Made by a program: the position numbers and the translations under genes. Positions 7,616-12,661 of a stretch of DNA of 12,661 nt are shown piece by piece (the stretch's first letter is position 1; every line of letters begins with the position of its first letter). Below the pieces are notes generated by a model. It searched no databases. It was not told where the DNA came from and was given only the letters and a program-made list of their open reading frames with translations. The DNA comes from an uncultured Ruminococcus sp. (GTDB lineage Bacteria; Bacillota_A; Clostridia; Oscillospirales; Ruminococcaceae): positions 26,029 through 38,689 of the forward strand of contig ONBA01000033.1 of assembly GCA_900315975.1 (NCBI GenBank), given 5' to 3'.

Positions 7616-8504
7616 GTGACGAGCCTCCTTTCGCCGGAATTATATCCATTGCCACGACCTCAGGTCGGTTGTTGAATCTCACAGGTGCAGGCGAATCGCC
7701 TATACCTGATGTTATATACATCGCTCCGCCGTTATACAGAAACCACCCTTTGTCATAAACTGCACTGCTGTCTCCTACTATCTCAGGAAAGAGAATGTCA
7801 GTACTTTCGGGGTCTATAACGGGTCCGAGTCCGAATGGGAGCTGTACAAATCCACCGTGAGAATCTGCGCACAGTGTAAGGTCCGCACCAAACTCCGCAA
7901 ATTTTTCAAAATTAGGGATATGCGCAAGCAGTATACTGAAACAGCTTTCGTCAACTGTGAACTCGTTATGCAGGTCAAATGTCGGAGAGTAGTATACATT
8001 GTCGATTCCGATAAGCTGTATTCTGTTGCCTTTTATGTCGAGATACTGCTGTTTATAGTTCATTACAACTGCACCCGTACCTGCTACTGCCTCAAAATAT
8101 CCGGGACTTGTATCGTGCTCACCGCTTACGAAATATGTCGGATAGCCGTCGCTGACAATGTCTGAAATAACGTTTACAGCAATGTCTATCTCGCTCTGCG
8201 GAGAGTTACGGCTGTACATATCTCCAAGTATAAAAACCGCATCGGGGTCGGCATCTTCAAGATGACGGAGTATCGTATTACTGCTTATACTAAGTCTGTG
8301 AGCGTGAAGGTCACTGACTATAGCTATGCGAAAAGGGGTCTTTACTTTTGAAGACGAGTAAACGGTATCAGTCGTTTTGAGAGTGTAATTATTGAACCAC
8401 CAAATCAGTCCGATAATTACAAGAAAGCAGAGAAAACGCTTGAAAGAGGTGCCCTTTTTCGACTTTTCCCCTGTCTCTTGTTCTTTGTTATTATTATCTT
8501 CCAT
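7605..8504 (-). CDS. Membrane-anchored metallophosphoesterase with altered ligand motifs
   Basis: A 299-residue calcineurin-like phosphoesterase. Residues 1-21 are charged. A single transmembrane helix (about 23-41) follows, so the catalytic domain is anchored, probably facing outward. The metal motifs can be followed: S-D-L-H at 64-67, L-G-D at 93-95, S-G-E-H-D at 127-131, A-H at 194-195 and A-D-S-H-G-G at 213-218. Two positions depart from the YkuE/YaeI-like consensus: the Asn of G-N-H-D/E is Glu129, and the first His of G-H-T-H is Asp214. Both replacements could still bind metal. The substrate is unknown; membrane lipid head groups are a typical guess for the family. It lies 35 nt after the MscS gene and overlaps the next gene by 11 nt. 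Confidence 0.88.
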   Translation of the reverse strand: MEDNNNKEQETGEKSKKGTSFKRFLCFLVIIGLIWWFNNYTLKTTDTVYSSSKVKTPFRIAIVSDLHAHRLSISSNTILRHLEDADPDAVFILGDMYSRNSPQSEIDIAVNVISDIVSDGYPTYFVSGEHDTSPGYFEAVAGTGAVVMNYKQQYLDIKGNRIQLIGIDNVYYSPTFDLHNEFTVDESCFSILLAHIPNFEKFAEFGADLTLCADSHGGFVQLPFGLGPVIDPESTDILFPEIVGDSSAVYDKGWFLYNGGAMYITSGIGDSPAPVRFNNRPEVVAMDIIPAKGGSSHEN

Positions 8505-8539
8505 ATATTCTCCGGTATGTTTTCAATGAGTAACCATGT

Positions 8540-9430
8540 TCACTTTACTATGTGCACATCAAGCTGTCCGAACGGAATAACGATACCGTTTGCGTCAAAT
8601 GCCGCCTTAACTGACTCTATAATCTCATAACGTGCAGTAAAATAGTCGTTGTTTTCTACCCATACAAGTACGTCTATCTCTATCGAGTTTTCACCGTGTC
8701 GGCTCATGCGTACAGTCGGGTCGGGAGTTTTCAGTGTATGAACGTTTTCATTTATTGCTCCGCAGATAAGTTCCCTCGCCTTCTCGTAGTCGGAATCATA
8801 GCTTATACTGAATTTGAGGTCTACTCTGCGTGACGGAGTTTCGGTATAATTTATCAGTTTTGCGTCGGATACTTTTCCGTTCGGCAAAAGCACTGTCTTG
8901 CCGTCCAATGTGTATATTTTCGTATAAAGTATGCTTATCGTCTGAACCGTTCCGACAGTTCCGTCTATCTCTACCATATCACCCGATGAAAACGGCTTTG
9001 AGAAAAGTATTATAAAGCCGCCCGCAAGATTTGACAGGCAGGTCTGAAGTGCGAGGCTGACTGCAAGTCCGGCTGCACCGAGTATCGTTATTATCGACGA
9101 AACAGGTACTTTCAGTACCGATAATGCCATTATCAGCACCACTGCATAGAGTACTACCCTTATGACCGATAACAAAAAGCTTCGCGCCGCATTGTCTACT
9201 TTTGAACGTTTCAGCGCACGCTCAACAAGTTTGCTTATCAGTCTTGTCATAATGTAGCCTGTCAGCAGAATTATCACAGCAATTATCAAAAGCGGAAAAA
9301 TTCCCTTTAAATAGCTAATTGCCTGATTGATAAATCCCGATGCCTTATCTACTTGTTCATGTATACTTGCTGCCGCCGCATCAGTAGATGCAGCCGTTGT
9401 AGTCACCGGTATAGAAGTTGAGGTTTCCAT
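8540..9430 (-). CDS. MscS-family small-conductance mechanosensitive channel
   Basis: A 296-residue channel of the core MscS type, opening under membrane tension to release solutes on osmotic downshock. An unusual Thr/Ala/Ser-rich N-terminus (1-22) comes first, then helices at about 44-64, 85-106 and a pore-lining third helix from about 109 with the alternating Gly/Ala pattern (G-A-A-G-L-A-V-S-L-A-L-Q). The cytoplasmic beta domain begins with P-F-S-S-G-D-M-V-E-I-D-G at 146-157 and continues with V-L-L-P-N-G-K at 180-186, both diagnostic. First gene of the seven-gene operon: AGGAG at 9439-9443 eight nt before the ATG, promoter immediately upstream. No terminator separates it from the next gene. 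Confidence 0.95.
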   Translation of the reverse strand: METSTSIPVTTTAASTDAAAASIHEQVDKASGFINQAISYLKGIFPLLIIAVIILLTGYIMTRLISKLVERALKRSKVDNAARSFLLSVIRVVLYAVVLIMALSVLKVPVSSIITILGAAGLAVSLALQTCLSNLAGGFIILFSKPFSSGDMVEIDGTVGTVQTISILYTKIYTLDGKTVLLPNGKVSDAKLINYTETPSRRVDLKFSISYDSDYEKARELICGAINENVHTLKTPDPTVRMSRHGENSIEIDVLVWVENNDYFTARYEIIESVKAAFDANGIVIPFGQLDVHIVK

Positions 9431-9460
9431 TGTATCAGCTCCTGAAAATCATATACCTTT

Positions 9461-9489
9461 ATTATATCAGAAACAATTGTAAACGTCAA
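9461..9489 (-). promoter_or_regulatory. Sigma-A promoter of the seven-gene minus-strand operon
   Basis: Read on the minus strand, TTGACG (9489-9484) and TATAAT (9466-9461) are separated by exactly 17 bp. The start of transcription should lie near 9454, about 25 nt before the MscS start codon. No other comparable promoter or terminator was noticed between the seven genes, so it probably drives all of them. Confidence 0.85.
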
Positions 9490-9548
9490 TCAGTTGAACA
9501 AAATTGCGTCCACACTAATGTTAAAAATATAAAATATCTTTGCAGCTG

Positions 9549-9577
9549 TTGAATTTTTCTCTGATATGTGTTAAAAT
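9549..9577 (+). promoter_or_regulatory. Promoter of the tRNA-Arg gene
   Basis: TTGAAT at 9549-9554 and TAAAAT at 9572-9577 are spaced by 17 bp. Transcription would start only a few bases before the mature tRNA 5' end at 9587, so the precursor leader is very short. It is divergent from the MscS operon promoter, about 60 bp away. Confidence 0.65.
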
Positions 9578-9586
9578 ATAAAAGAT

Positions 9587-9663
9587 GTCCCAATAGCTCA
9601 GTAGGATAGAGCGACTGCCTCCTAAGCAGTAGGCCGGAGGTTCGACTCCTCTTTGGGACGCCA
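9587..9663 (+). tRNA. tRNA-Arg (anticodon CCT), CCA encoded
   Basis: A complete cloverleaf of 77 nt can be drawn. The acceptor stem GTCCCAA pairs with TTGGGAC at 9653-9659, the D stem is GCTC/GAGC, and the anticodon stem ACTGC/GCAGT holds the loop CTCCTAA, which places anticodon CCT for the rare AGG arginine codon. The variable loop has 5 nt, and the T stem GGAGG/CCTCT encloses TTCGACT. The discriminator is G9660 and the CCA end is encoded at 9661-9663. tRNA-Arg(CCT) genes are frequent integration targets, which matters given the gene relics just downstream. Confidence 0.97.
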
Positions 9664-9670
9664 TATCTAT

Positions 9671-9767
9671 GTTACAAAATAGATCCCAAGCGAAAAACTC
9701 CCGAATTTTCGGGAGTTTTTGCGTTACAAAGAGCAATAATTTTTTATGTGTTACCGTAGATCCCAAA
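9671..9767 (+). repeat. Imperfect direct repeat flanking the tRNA terminator
   Basis: GTTACAAAATAGATCCCAA at 9671-9689 and GTTACCGTAGATCCCAA at 9750-9766 differ by a small gap and a few bases. A partial copy GTTACAAAG starts at 9723. The three copies straddle the tRNA terminator. They could be arm-type sites left by an integrated element, or simple duplication. No copy of the tRNA 3' end was found elsewhere in the window. Confidence 0.45.
9693..9720 (+). terminator. Terminator after tRNA-Arg
   Basis: A nearly perfect hairpin has arms 9693-9705 and 9708-9720 (AAAAACTCCCGAA and its complement) with a very short loop and a T5 tail, 30 nt after the tRNA. The A-run on the left makes it symmetric, so it would also stop transcription from the opposite direction. 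Confidence 0.9.
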
Positions 9768-9895
9768 CCGTAAAAATACGACTCGAACGCGCCAAAAGGC
9801 GGTTTGATAGCTGATACAAAGGCGGTCGGGAATAAAAGTACGGAAAAGCTTAGAAAATAGCCCAAAACCGAATATAGATTTTTTTAACCGATTTC
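9721..9895. other. Non-coding stretch after the tRNA terminator
   Basis: No supported gene. It contains a 9-bp direct repeat (AAAGGCGGT at 9795-9803 and 9818-9826), a CGCC-AAAA-GGCG hairpin at 9790-9801 and the second copy of the GTTAC...ATCCCAA repeat. Base composition is patchy, consistent with the edge of a decayed insertion. Confidence 0.5.
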
Positions 9896-9946
9896 AAAGC
9901 CGATTTTGTTGGTTTCGTACAGAAGCCATACAGAGTCGGCTTTTTT
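9896..9946 (+). terminator. Terminator-like nested hairpin of a lost gene
   Basis: An outer stem (9896-9903 with 9936-9943, AAAGCCGA and complement) encloses an inner 6-bp stem (9911-9916 with 9922-9927, one wobble). A T6 run follows at 9941-9946. The 230 nt upstream of it (about 9721-9895) hold no convincing gene, so it probably served a gene now deleted. Confidence 0.55.
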
Positions 9947-9970
9947 GTATATATATACTTTTATAATACA

Positions 9971-10032
9971 AGGAGGTCGATAATACGTCATGGAAGAAAA
10001 AGCTCACGCCACAGCAAAAAGCTGAATACTGA
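9971..10032 (+). pseudogene. 5' fragment with a ribosome binding site, stopped early
   Basis: AGGAGG at 9971-9976 is followed by an open frame reading T-S-W-K-K-K-L-T-P-Q-Q-K-A-E-Y, which ends at TGA 10030-10032. The ATG at 9990 is in another frame and gives only about 11 codons. The peptide looks like a real protein N-terminus but is too short to name. It abuts the HD-hydrolase relic in the same frame, so two unrelated gene ends may be fused here. Confidence 0.35.
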
Positions 10033-10344
10033 ATAACAGTAGGCTGCGGCGTGACTATTGATATGGAACCGATACACGAAATGGAGAAGGTGCTTTTTGC
10101 GGCTGATGAACTGACCGGTCTGATCTGGGCAGCTGCACTTATGCGTCCTTCCAAAAGTACAAAAGACATGGAGCTTAAATCACTGAAAAAGTAGTATAAG
10201 AGTAAAGGCTTTGCCGCAGGATGTTCAAGAGAAGTAATTGAGCGCGGTGCTGAACAGCTTGGTTGGGAGCTTGATAAACTGCTTACCATAACCTTACAGG
10301 CAATGGCTGAAAGCGAGGACGCAATCAACGCTGAAATGGCATAA
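10033..10344 (+). pseudogene. C-terminal relic of an HD-domain hydrolase
   Basis: The frame reads V-G-C-G ... D-M-E-P-I-H-E-M-E-K-V-L-F-A-A-D-E-L-T-G-L-I, then R-P-S-K-S, an in-frame TAG at 10192-10194, and K-G-F-A-A-G-C ending at TAA 10342-10344. This is the recognisable C-terminal half of clostridial HD-superfamily metal-dependent hydrolases, where the stop takes the place of a residue in a K-K-x-Y-K stretch. The N-terminal half, which should carry the H...HD metal ligands, is missing. It is therefore both truncated and interrupted and cannot make an active enzyme. It is followed after 32 nt by a second relic with its own ribosome site. Confidence 0.75.
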
Positions 10345-10376
10345 AGCAGAAGCAATTCTATAAAGGAGACTGTTTT

Positions 10377-10530
10377 ATGTGATCAATTCTGATCAAGGAT
10401 ACGACGCGTGAAGAACGTGAATATCTCGCTATGCCCAGCAAATAAAACAGCACAATGCGGAGCTTATAACGCTCCCACCGACAACACATGAGATTTGGAG
10501 CAGACACCGCTTGAATTCATAAAACAATAA
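10377..10530 (+). pseudogene. Relic of a small gene downstream of the HD hydrolase
   Basis: AAGGAGA at 10363-10369 precedes ATG 10377, whose second codon is TGA. Reading through gives S-I-L-I-K-D-T-T-R-E-E-R-E-Y-L, an N-terminus I associate with short clostridial proteins encoded next to HD hydrolases, then a stop at 10443-10445. A later frame ends L-E-Q-T-P-L-E-F-I-K-Q at TAA 10528-10530, directly before a terminator. At least one stop mutation and frame changes have destroyed it. Confidence 0.5.
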
Positions 10531-10534
10531 TACG

Positions 10535-10570
10535 GCCCTGCTTTCAGATAACGAAAGGCAGGGCTTTGCT
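10535..10570 (+). terminator. Terminator after the HD-hydrolase relic pair
   Basis: GCCCTGCTTTC at 10535-10545 pairs with GAAAGGCAGGGC at 10553-10564 with a single-base bulge and a 7-nt loop. TTTGCTT follows. It lies 4 nt after the last relic stop codon, as expected for the end of that former operon. Confidence 0.7.
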
Positions 10571-10737
10571 TATATTCGATCATAGAATAGTAATTTTGAT
10601 ATTGGACTCTTTTTCGTTTTGGAAAGCTACCGCCACTTAAGGGCAGGAACTTTCCGGAAGCAAGATAAAGCTCATACCAGTCATGATGTGAAAGATTCAC
10701 TTTCACCACATCACACGTATCCTTGATAGTCAGCAGA

Positions 10738-11037
10738 TCAGAAGATCAAGTTTCTATGAAAGCGTATCGGCAGCTTCCTGAACTGATACTGGTCAATGAC
10801 AGCGAGTTTCTCAGCAGACTGAACTACATAGATATGCTGTTCCTGCAGGTTCTTAGAAGTCGGTGCAAGACGGCCTGCTTCCAGAATAGCGTTCAACTTT
10901 TCAGCTTCGACCTGACGACCACTATATTTCTTTCATGAATAACGGTTCCTTACAACTTCTTTGAATTTCGTAGTGTTTTCCTCCATGATAATATTTGTAG
11001 ATTTCTGCAATTCTTCAATATCCCGAAACACTGTCAT
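10738..11037 (-). pseudogene. N-terminal relic of a nitroreductase-family protein
   Basis: On the minus strand from ATG 10986-10984 the frame reads F-K-E-V-V-R-N-R-Y-S, TGA (10935-10933), then K-K-Y-S-G-R-Q-V-E ... L-N-A-I-L-E-A-G-R-L-A-P-T-S-K-N-L-Q-E-Q-H-I-Y-V-V and A-V-I-D. This is the FMN-binding N-terminus of nitroreductases; the stop replaces the residue after R-Y-S. Recognisable similarity ends near 10800 and the frame stops at TGA 10740-10738, so about two thirds of the enzyme is gone. An in-frame upstream ATG at 11037 exists without a good ribosome site. Confidence 0.75.
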
Positions 11038-11092
11038 TCTGCACTATTACCGACTGCCAACAGCCTTAAATAATTGAAATATATATATATAT

Positions 11093-11757
11093 TTATGCTG
11101 TTACGATGCTGTCAGCATTGTGGAGCTTGAGCTTTTCGACTGCCTGCTCTCTCATTTTGTATTTCAGTATCTTTCCTGCCGCATTCATCGGGAATCCGTC
11201 AACGAAATCAACATATCTCGGACACTTATGCTTTGCCATTCGTGCAAGGCAGAAATCCTTGATCTCCTGCTCGGTAGCTGTCTCGCCCTCCTTGAGAACG
11301 ATACAAGCCATAATCTCCTCGCCGTAGTCCTCATCAGGAACACCGATGACCTGAACGTCCTTTATCTTTGGATATGTGTAGAGGAAGTCCTCTATCTCCT
11401 TGGGTAGATATTTTCGCCGCCGCGGATTATCATATCCTTGATACGTCCTGTTATCTTGAAATATCCATCGGAGGAACGTCTTCTTGCGAGGTCTCCGGTG
11501 TGGAGCCAGCCCTCGCTGTCGATAGCTGCTGCAGTTGCTTCGGGCATCTTGTAGTAGCCCTTCATTATATTGTATCCTCTTGCTACGAACTCACCGTCAA
11601 CGTCATCGGGGAGCTCCTGATTGGTCTCAGGATCAACTATCTTGCACTCGACGCCGAAGATAAATCCGCCGACAGTGTTAACACGCTGCTCTAATGAGTC
11701 AGTGGTCTTGCTCATGGTAATATACTCGTATACTACCATATCACCGGAGAGCATATA
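11093..11757 (-). pseudogene. C-terminal relic of an AMP-forming acyl-CoA synthetase
   Basis: The adenylate-forming enzyme signature is clear in two frames. From about 11757 down: S-L-E-Q-R-V-N-T-V-G, Y-N-I-M-K-G-Y-Y, W-L-H-T-G-D-L-A, D-G-Y-F-K-I-T-G-R-I-K-D-M-I-I-R-G-G-E-N-I-Y-P. A one-base deletion near 11400-11405 then shifts the frame (stop TAG 11394-11392), and the match resumes with I-E-D-F-L-Y ... D-E-D-Y-G-E-E and ends with the A10 region G-K-I-L-K-Y-K-M-R before TAA 11095-11093. The hinge and C-terminal swinging domain are thus present, but the AMP-binding N-terminal two thirds is absent upstream of 11757. It is truncated plus frameshifted and not functional as encoded. Confidence 0.85.
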
Positions 11758-11831
11758 ATTGCTAGATTTTTCAGCGATATCATACTGTCGAATAATGCAC
11801 TCTGTTTATGGAATGATTGCTTAGAAATCTC

Positions 11832-11860
11832 TTGAAAAATAGGGCTCTGCATGGTATAAT
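11832..11860 (+). promoter_or_regulatory. Promoter before the DUF1016 relic
   Basis: TTGAAA at 11832-11837 and TATAAT at 11855-11860 are 17 bp apart with an extended TGG before the -10. The start of transcription would be near 11867, ahead of a small AGGGC-GG-GCCCT hairpin at 11881-11892 and the ATG at 11893. It is intact although the gene it faces is broken, so it may still make a short transcript. Confidence 0.6.
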
Positions 11861-11892
11861 TGGTGTATCATCATGAAATGAGGGCGGGCCCT

Positions 11893-12120
11893 ATGGATAA
11901 TGAAATCATAAAATCCGATAGCAATTCGGAGGGGATATACTTCCATACGTTCTTTTGTAATAACAGCGCAAAATAAAGTGTATGCCGCTGTCAATACTGC
12001 AATGGTAATTGCTTACCGGGAGATCGGCGAGCAAATATACAAGGCTTGAGGCGAGAATGACAGAGCTGAGTATGGCAAAAATCTTTTGAAGTACTTGTCT
12101 GACAGGCCTACTGCCGATTC
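11893..12120 (+). pseudogene. N-terminal relic of a DUF1016/YhcG-family nuclease
   Basis: ATG 11893 opens M-D-N-E-I-I-K-S-D-S-N. After a frame change around 11935-11945 the frame reads A-Q-N-K-V-Y-A-A-V-N-T-A-M-V-I-A-Y-R-E-I-G-E-Q-I-Y-K-A, then TGA at 12047-12049, then G-E-N-D-R-A-E-Y-G-K-N-L-L-K-Y-L-S. This is the N-terminal helical domain of DUF1016 (YhcG/RhuM-like PD-(D/E)XK proteins, often on mobile elements). The stop sits where members usually have Cys after K-A. Homology fades near 12120 and the nuclease domain is missing. Confidence 0.75.
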
Positions 12121-12250
12121 CAAGCATCTTCATCACATCTTTTGTTAGGAGTGCATCGGGATATTCTAATGCTTCAGCTATCTCCTCGGCACTCAGCTTC
12201 TTGCTTTCGCTGTCCACATGACTGTACACGCTGCTCGTAGTCCTCATTCT
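12113..12250 (-). pseudogene. Fragment with an excisionase-like helix-turn-helix
   Basis: On the minus strand the frame carries K-K-L-S-A-E-E-I-A-E-A-L-E-Y-P-D-A-L-L-T-K-D-V-M-K-M-L-G-I-G, resembling the Y-P-D-x-L-T-x-x-D-V-x-x-x-L-x-I-G opening of phage or transposon excisionase-type DNA-binding domains. The reading frame continues at both ends but becomes unconvincing: downstream it runs antisense to the DUF1016 relic. Probably a piece of a mobile-element regulator. The assignment rests on one motif. Confidence 0.4.
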
Positions 12251-12433
12251 TACGATAGACTTTCTGAATACTCCAGACTTTTTATTGAGAAAGCAACTTC
12301 CGATAAAAGTTATGAGGAAATGTATAAAAGAGTAAGGCAAATGGAAGCTGATAATAAGGACATACTTTTACAGTTCCAAAAAGACTATCCAGATGCTGAT
12401 ATATTATCTTTCCATTTTCCATATCTGAGCTGA
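12218..12433 (+). pseudogene. Unrecognised coding fragment
   Basis: From about 12245 the plus frame reads like a genuine, strongly charged helical protein: Y-D-R-L-S-E-Y-S-R-L-F-I-E-K-A, Y-E-E-M-Y-K-R-V-R-Q-M-E-A-D-N-K-D, then F-Q-K-D-Y-P-D-A-D. I do not recognise the family. The plausible part stops near 12403, exactly where the minus-strand GH13 gene ends, and the residues after that are antisense of GH13. The ATG at 12218 overlaps the excisionase-like piece and has no ribosome site, so this is probably an internal or C-terminal slice inserted between two breakpoints. Confidence 0.35.
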
Positions 12434-12661
12434 ATACGGCGGCAGCTCACTTCCGCCTCCGAAGTCGTGCTTTGTGCCTGTTATAAGCTCGTCTGCCATG
12501 CCGCAGCCTGCATCGAAATGAGCAGTAAACGGCTCAGAATCAGCATTTATCGCAATGAGTATGCGCTCATCGTCACAGCGGCGCTGAATGATACACTGCT
12601 TGTTTGGCAGCACAGGAACGCTTATATCGCCGTAGCACAGAGCCTTGCTCTCGCGGTGTAT
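12404..12661 (-). CDS. GH13 alpha-glycosidase, C-terminal part (5' end outside window)
   Basis: Only the last 85 codons are inside the window, and the frame is open to its right edge. The sequence reads H-R-E-S-K-A-L-C-Y-G-D-I-S, a typical late motif of GH13 alpha-amylase-type enzymes, then C-I-I-Q-R-R-C-D-D-E-R-I-L-I-A-I-N, the start of the C-terminal beta-sandwich domain, and ends P-P-Y-S-A-Q-I-W-K-M-E-R before TAA at 12406-12404. Substrate would be alpha-1,4 glucans or maltodextrins (neopullulanase, cyclomaltodextrinase or alpha-glucosidase). The catalytic barrel cannot be inspected. Unlike the DNA to its left it shows no damage, so the graveyard appears to end at its stop codon. Confidence 0.75.
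   Translation of the reverse strand: MHRESKALCYGDISVPVLPNKQCIIQRRCDDERILIAINADSEPFTAHFDAGCGMADELITGTKHDFGGGSELPPYSAQIWKMER

Noticed and set aside
9521..9865. 114-codon minus-strand frame across the tRNA
   Set aside because: It is the antisense of the tRNA-Arg and its terminator. The peptide R-G-V-E-P-P-A-Y is a familiar spurious translation of antisense tRNA.
9894..10355. 153-codon minus-strand frame
   Set aside because: It lies antisense to the HD-hydrolase relic, whose plus-strand translation matches a known family, so the minus frame is a shadow.
10464..10709. 81-codon minus-strand frame
   Set aside because: Its start has no ribosome site, it crosses the terminator at 10535-10570 and the 3' end of a plus-strand relic, and most of its tail is antisense to them. 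The first 25 codons (H-H-D-W-Y-E-L-Y-L-A) could be another unrecognised relic but cannot be supported.
11080..11092. TA dinucleotide run
   Set aside because: A short simple repeat in AT-rich DNA just after the acyl-CoA synthetase relic, with no sign of function.
10033..12049. UGA or UAG recoding (selenocysteine or an alternative code) to explain internal stops
   Set aside because: Intact genes in the same window use TGA as a true stop (ends at 8540, 7605 and 6374). The affected genes are also truncated or frameshifted, and no SECIS-like element was evident after the stops.
9653..12661. Attachment-site duplication of the tRNA 3' end
   Set aside because: No second copy of the TTTGGGACGCCA end was found by eye in the rest of the window. 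An att site may lie beyond the right edge.

Overview
The window looks like chromosomal DNA from an anaerobic gut Firmicute, most likely a Ruminococcus-type member of the Clostridia. The basis is moderate GC, strong AGGAGG-type ribosome binding sites, sigma-A promoters with 17 bp spacing, and characteristic clostridial genes: a cytidylate kinase-like P-loop protein, a paired set of flavoproteins, an HD-hydrolase C-terminus and a GH13 glucosidase. Genus is an inference from recalled protein similarity only.

Layout. (1) 1-430 is non-coding. It holds a compact three-hairpin repeat-like element (18-144), two short palindromes and a clean promoter (318-346). (2) 431-2402 is a two-gene plus-strand operon, an ArsB/NhaD-type SLC13 permease followed by a cytidylate kinase-like protein. 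It ends at a strong terminator (2407-2438) that should work in both directions. (3) 9430 down to 2498 is a tightly packed seven-gene minus-strand operon read from one good promoter (9461-9489). In order of transcription: MscS-type mechanosensitive channel, membrane-anchored metallophosphoesterase, HI0933-type flavoprotein, COG2509-type FAD-dependent protein, a 91-residue protein resembling the tail of anaerobic ribonucleotide reductase, 16S rRNA dimethyltransferase (RsmA/KsgA) and a class I/II PLP-dependent aminotransferase. Junctions overlap by 11, 4 and 1 nt or are separated by 18-47 nt. (4) 9549-9720 is a tRNA-Arg(CCT) gene with its own promoter and terminator, divergent from the operon. 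(5) 9721-12403 is a gene graveyard of short, truncated, frameshifted or stop-interrupted pieces on both strands: HD hydrolase, a small companion gene, nitroreductase, acyl-CoA synthetase, DUF1016/YhcG nuclease, an excisionase-like helix-turn-helix piece and one unrecognised piece. (6) 12404-12661 is the intact C-terminus of a GH13 alpha-glycosidase that begins outside the window.

The intact genes are housekeeping or envelope-stress functions and do not add up to an obvious new system. The most unusual parts are the structured element at the left edge, three proteins whose canonical ligand residues are replaced (metallophosphoesterase, aminotransferase and the NrdD-tail-like protein), and the dense mosaic of gene relics immediately downstream of a tRNA gene. 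The mosaic suggests an old insertion/deletion hotspot, although no integrase, transposase or attachment repeat was found.
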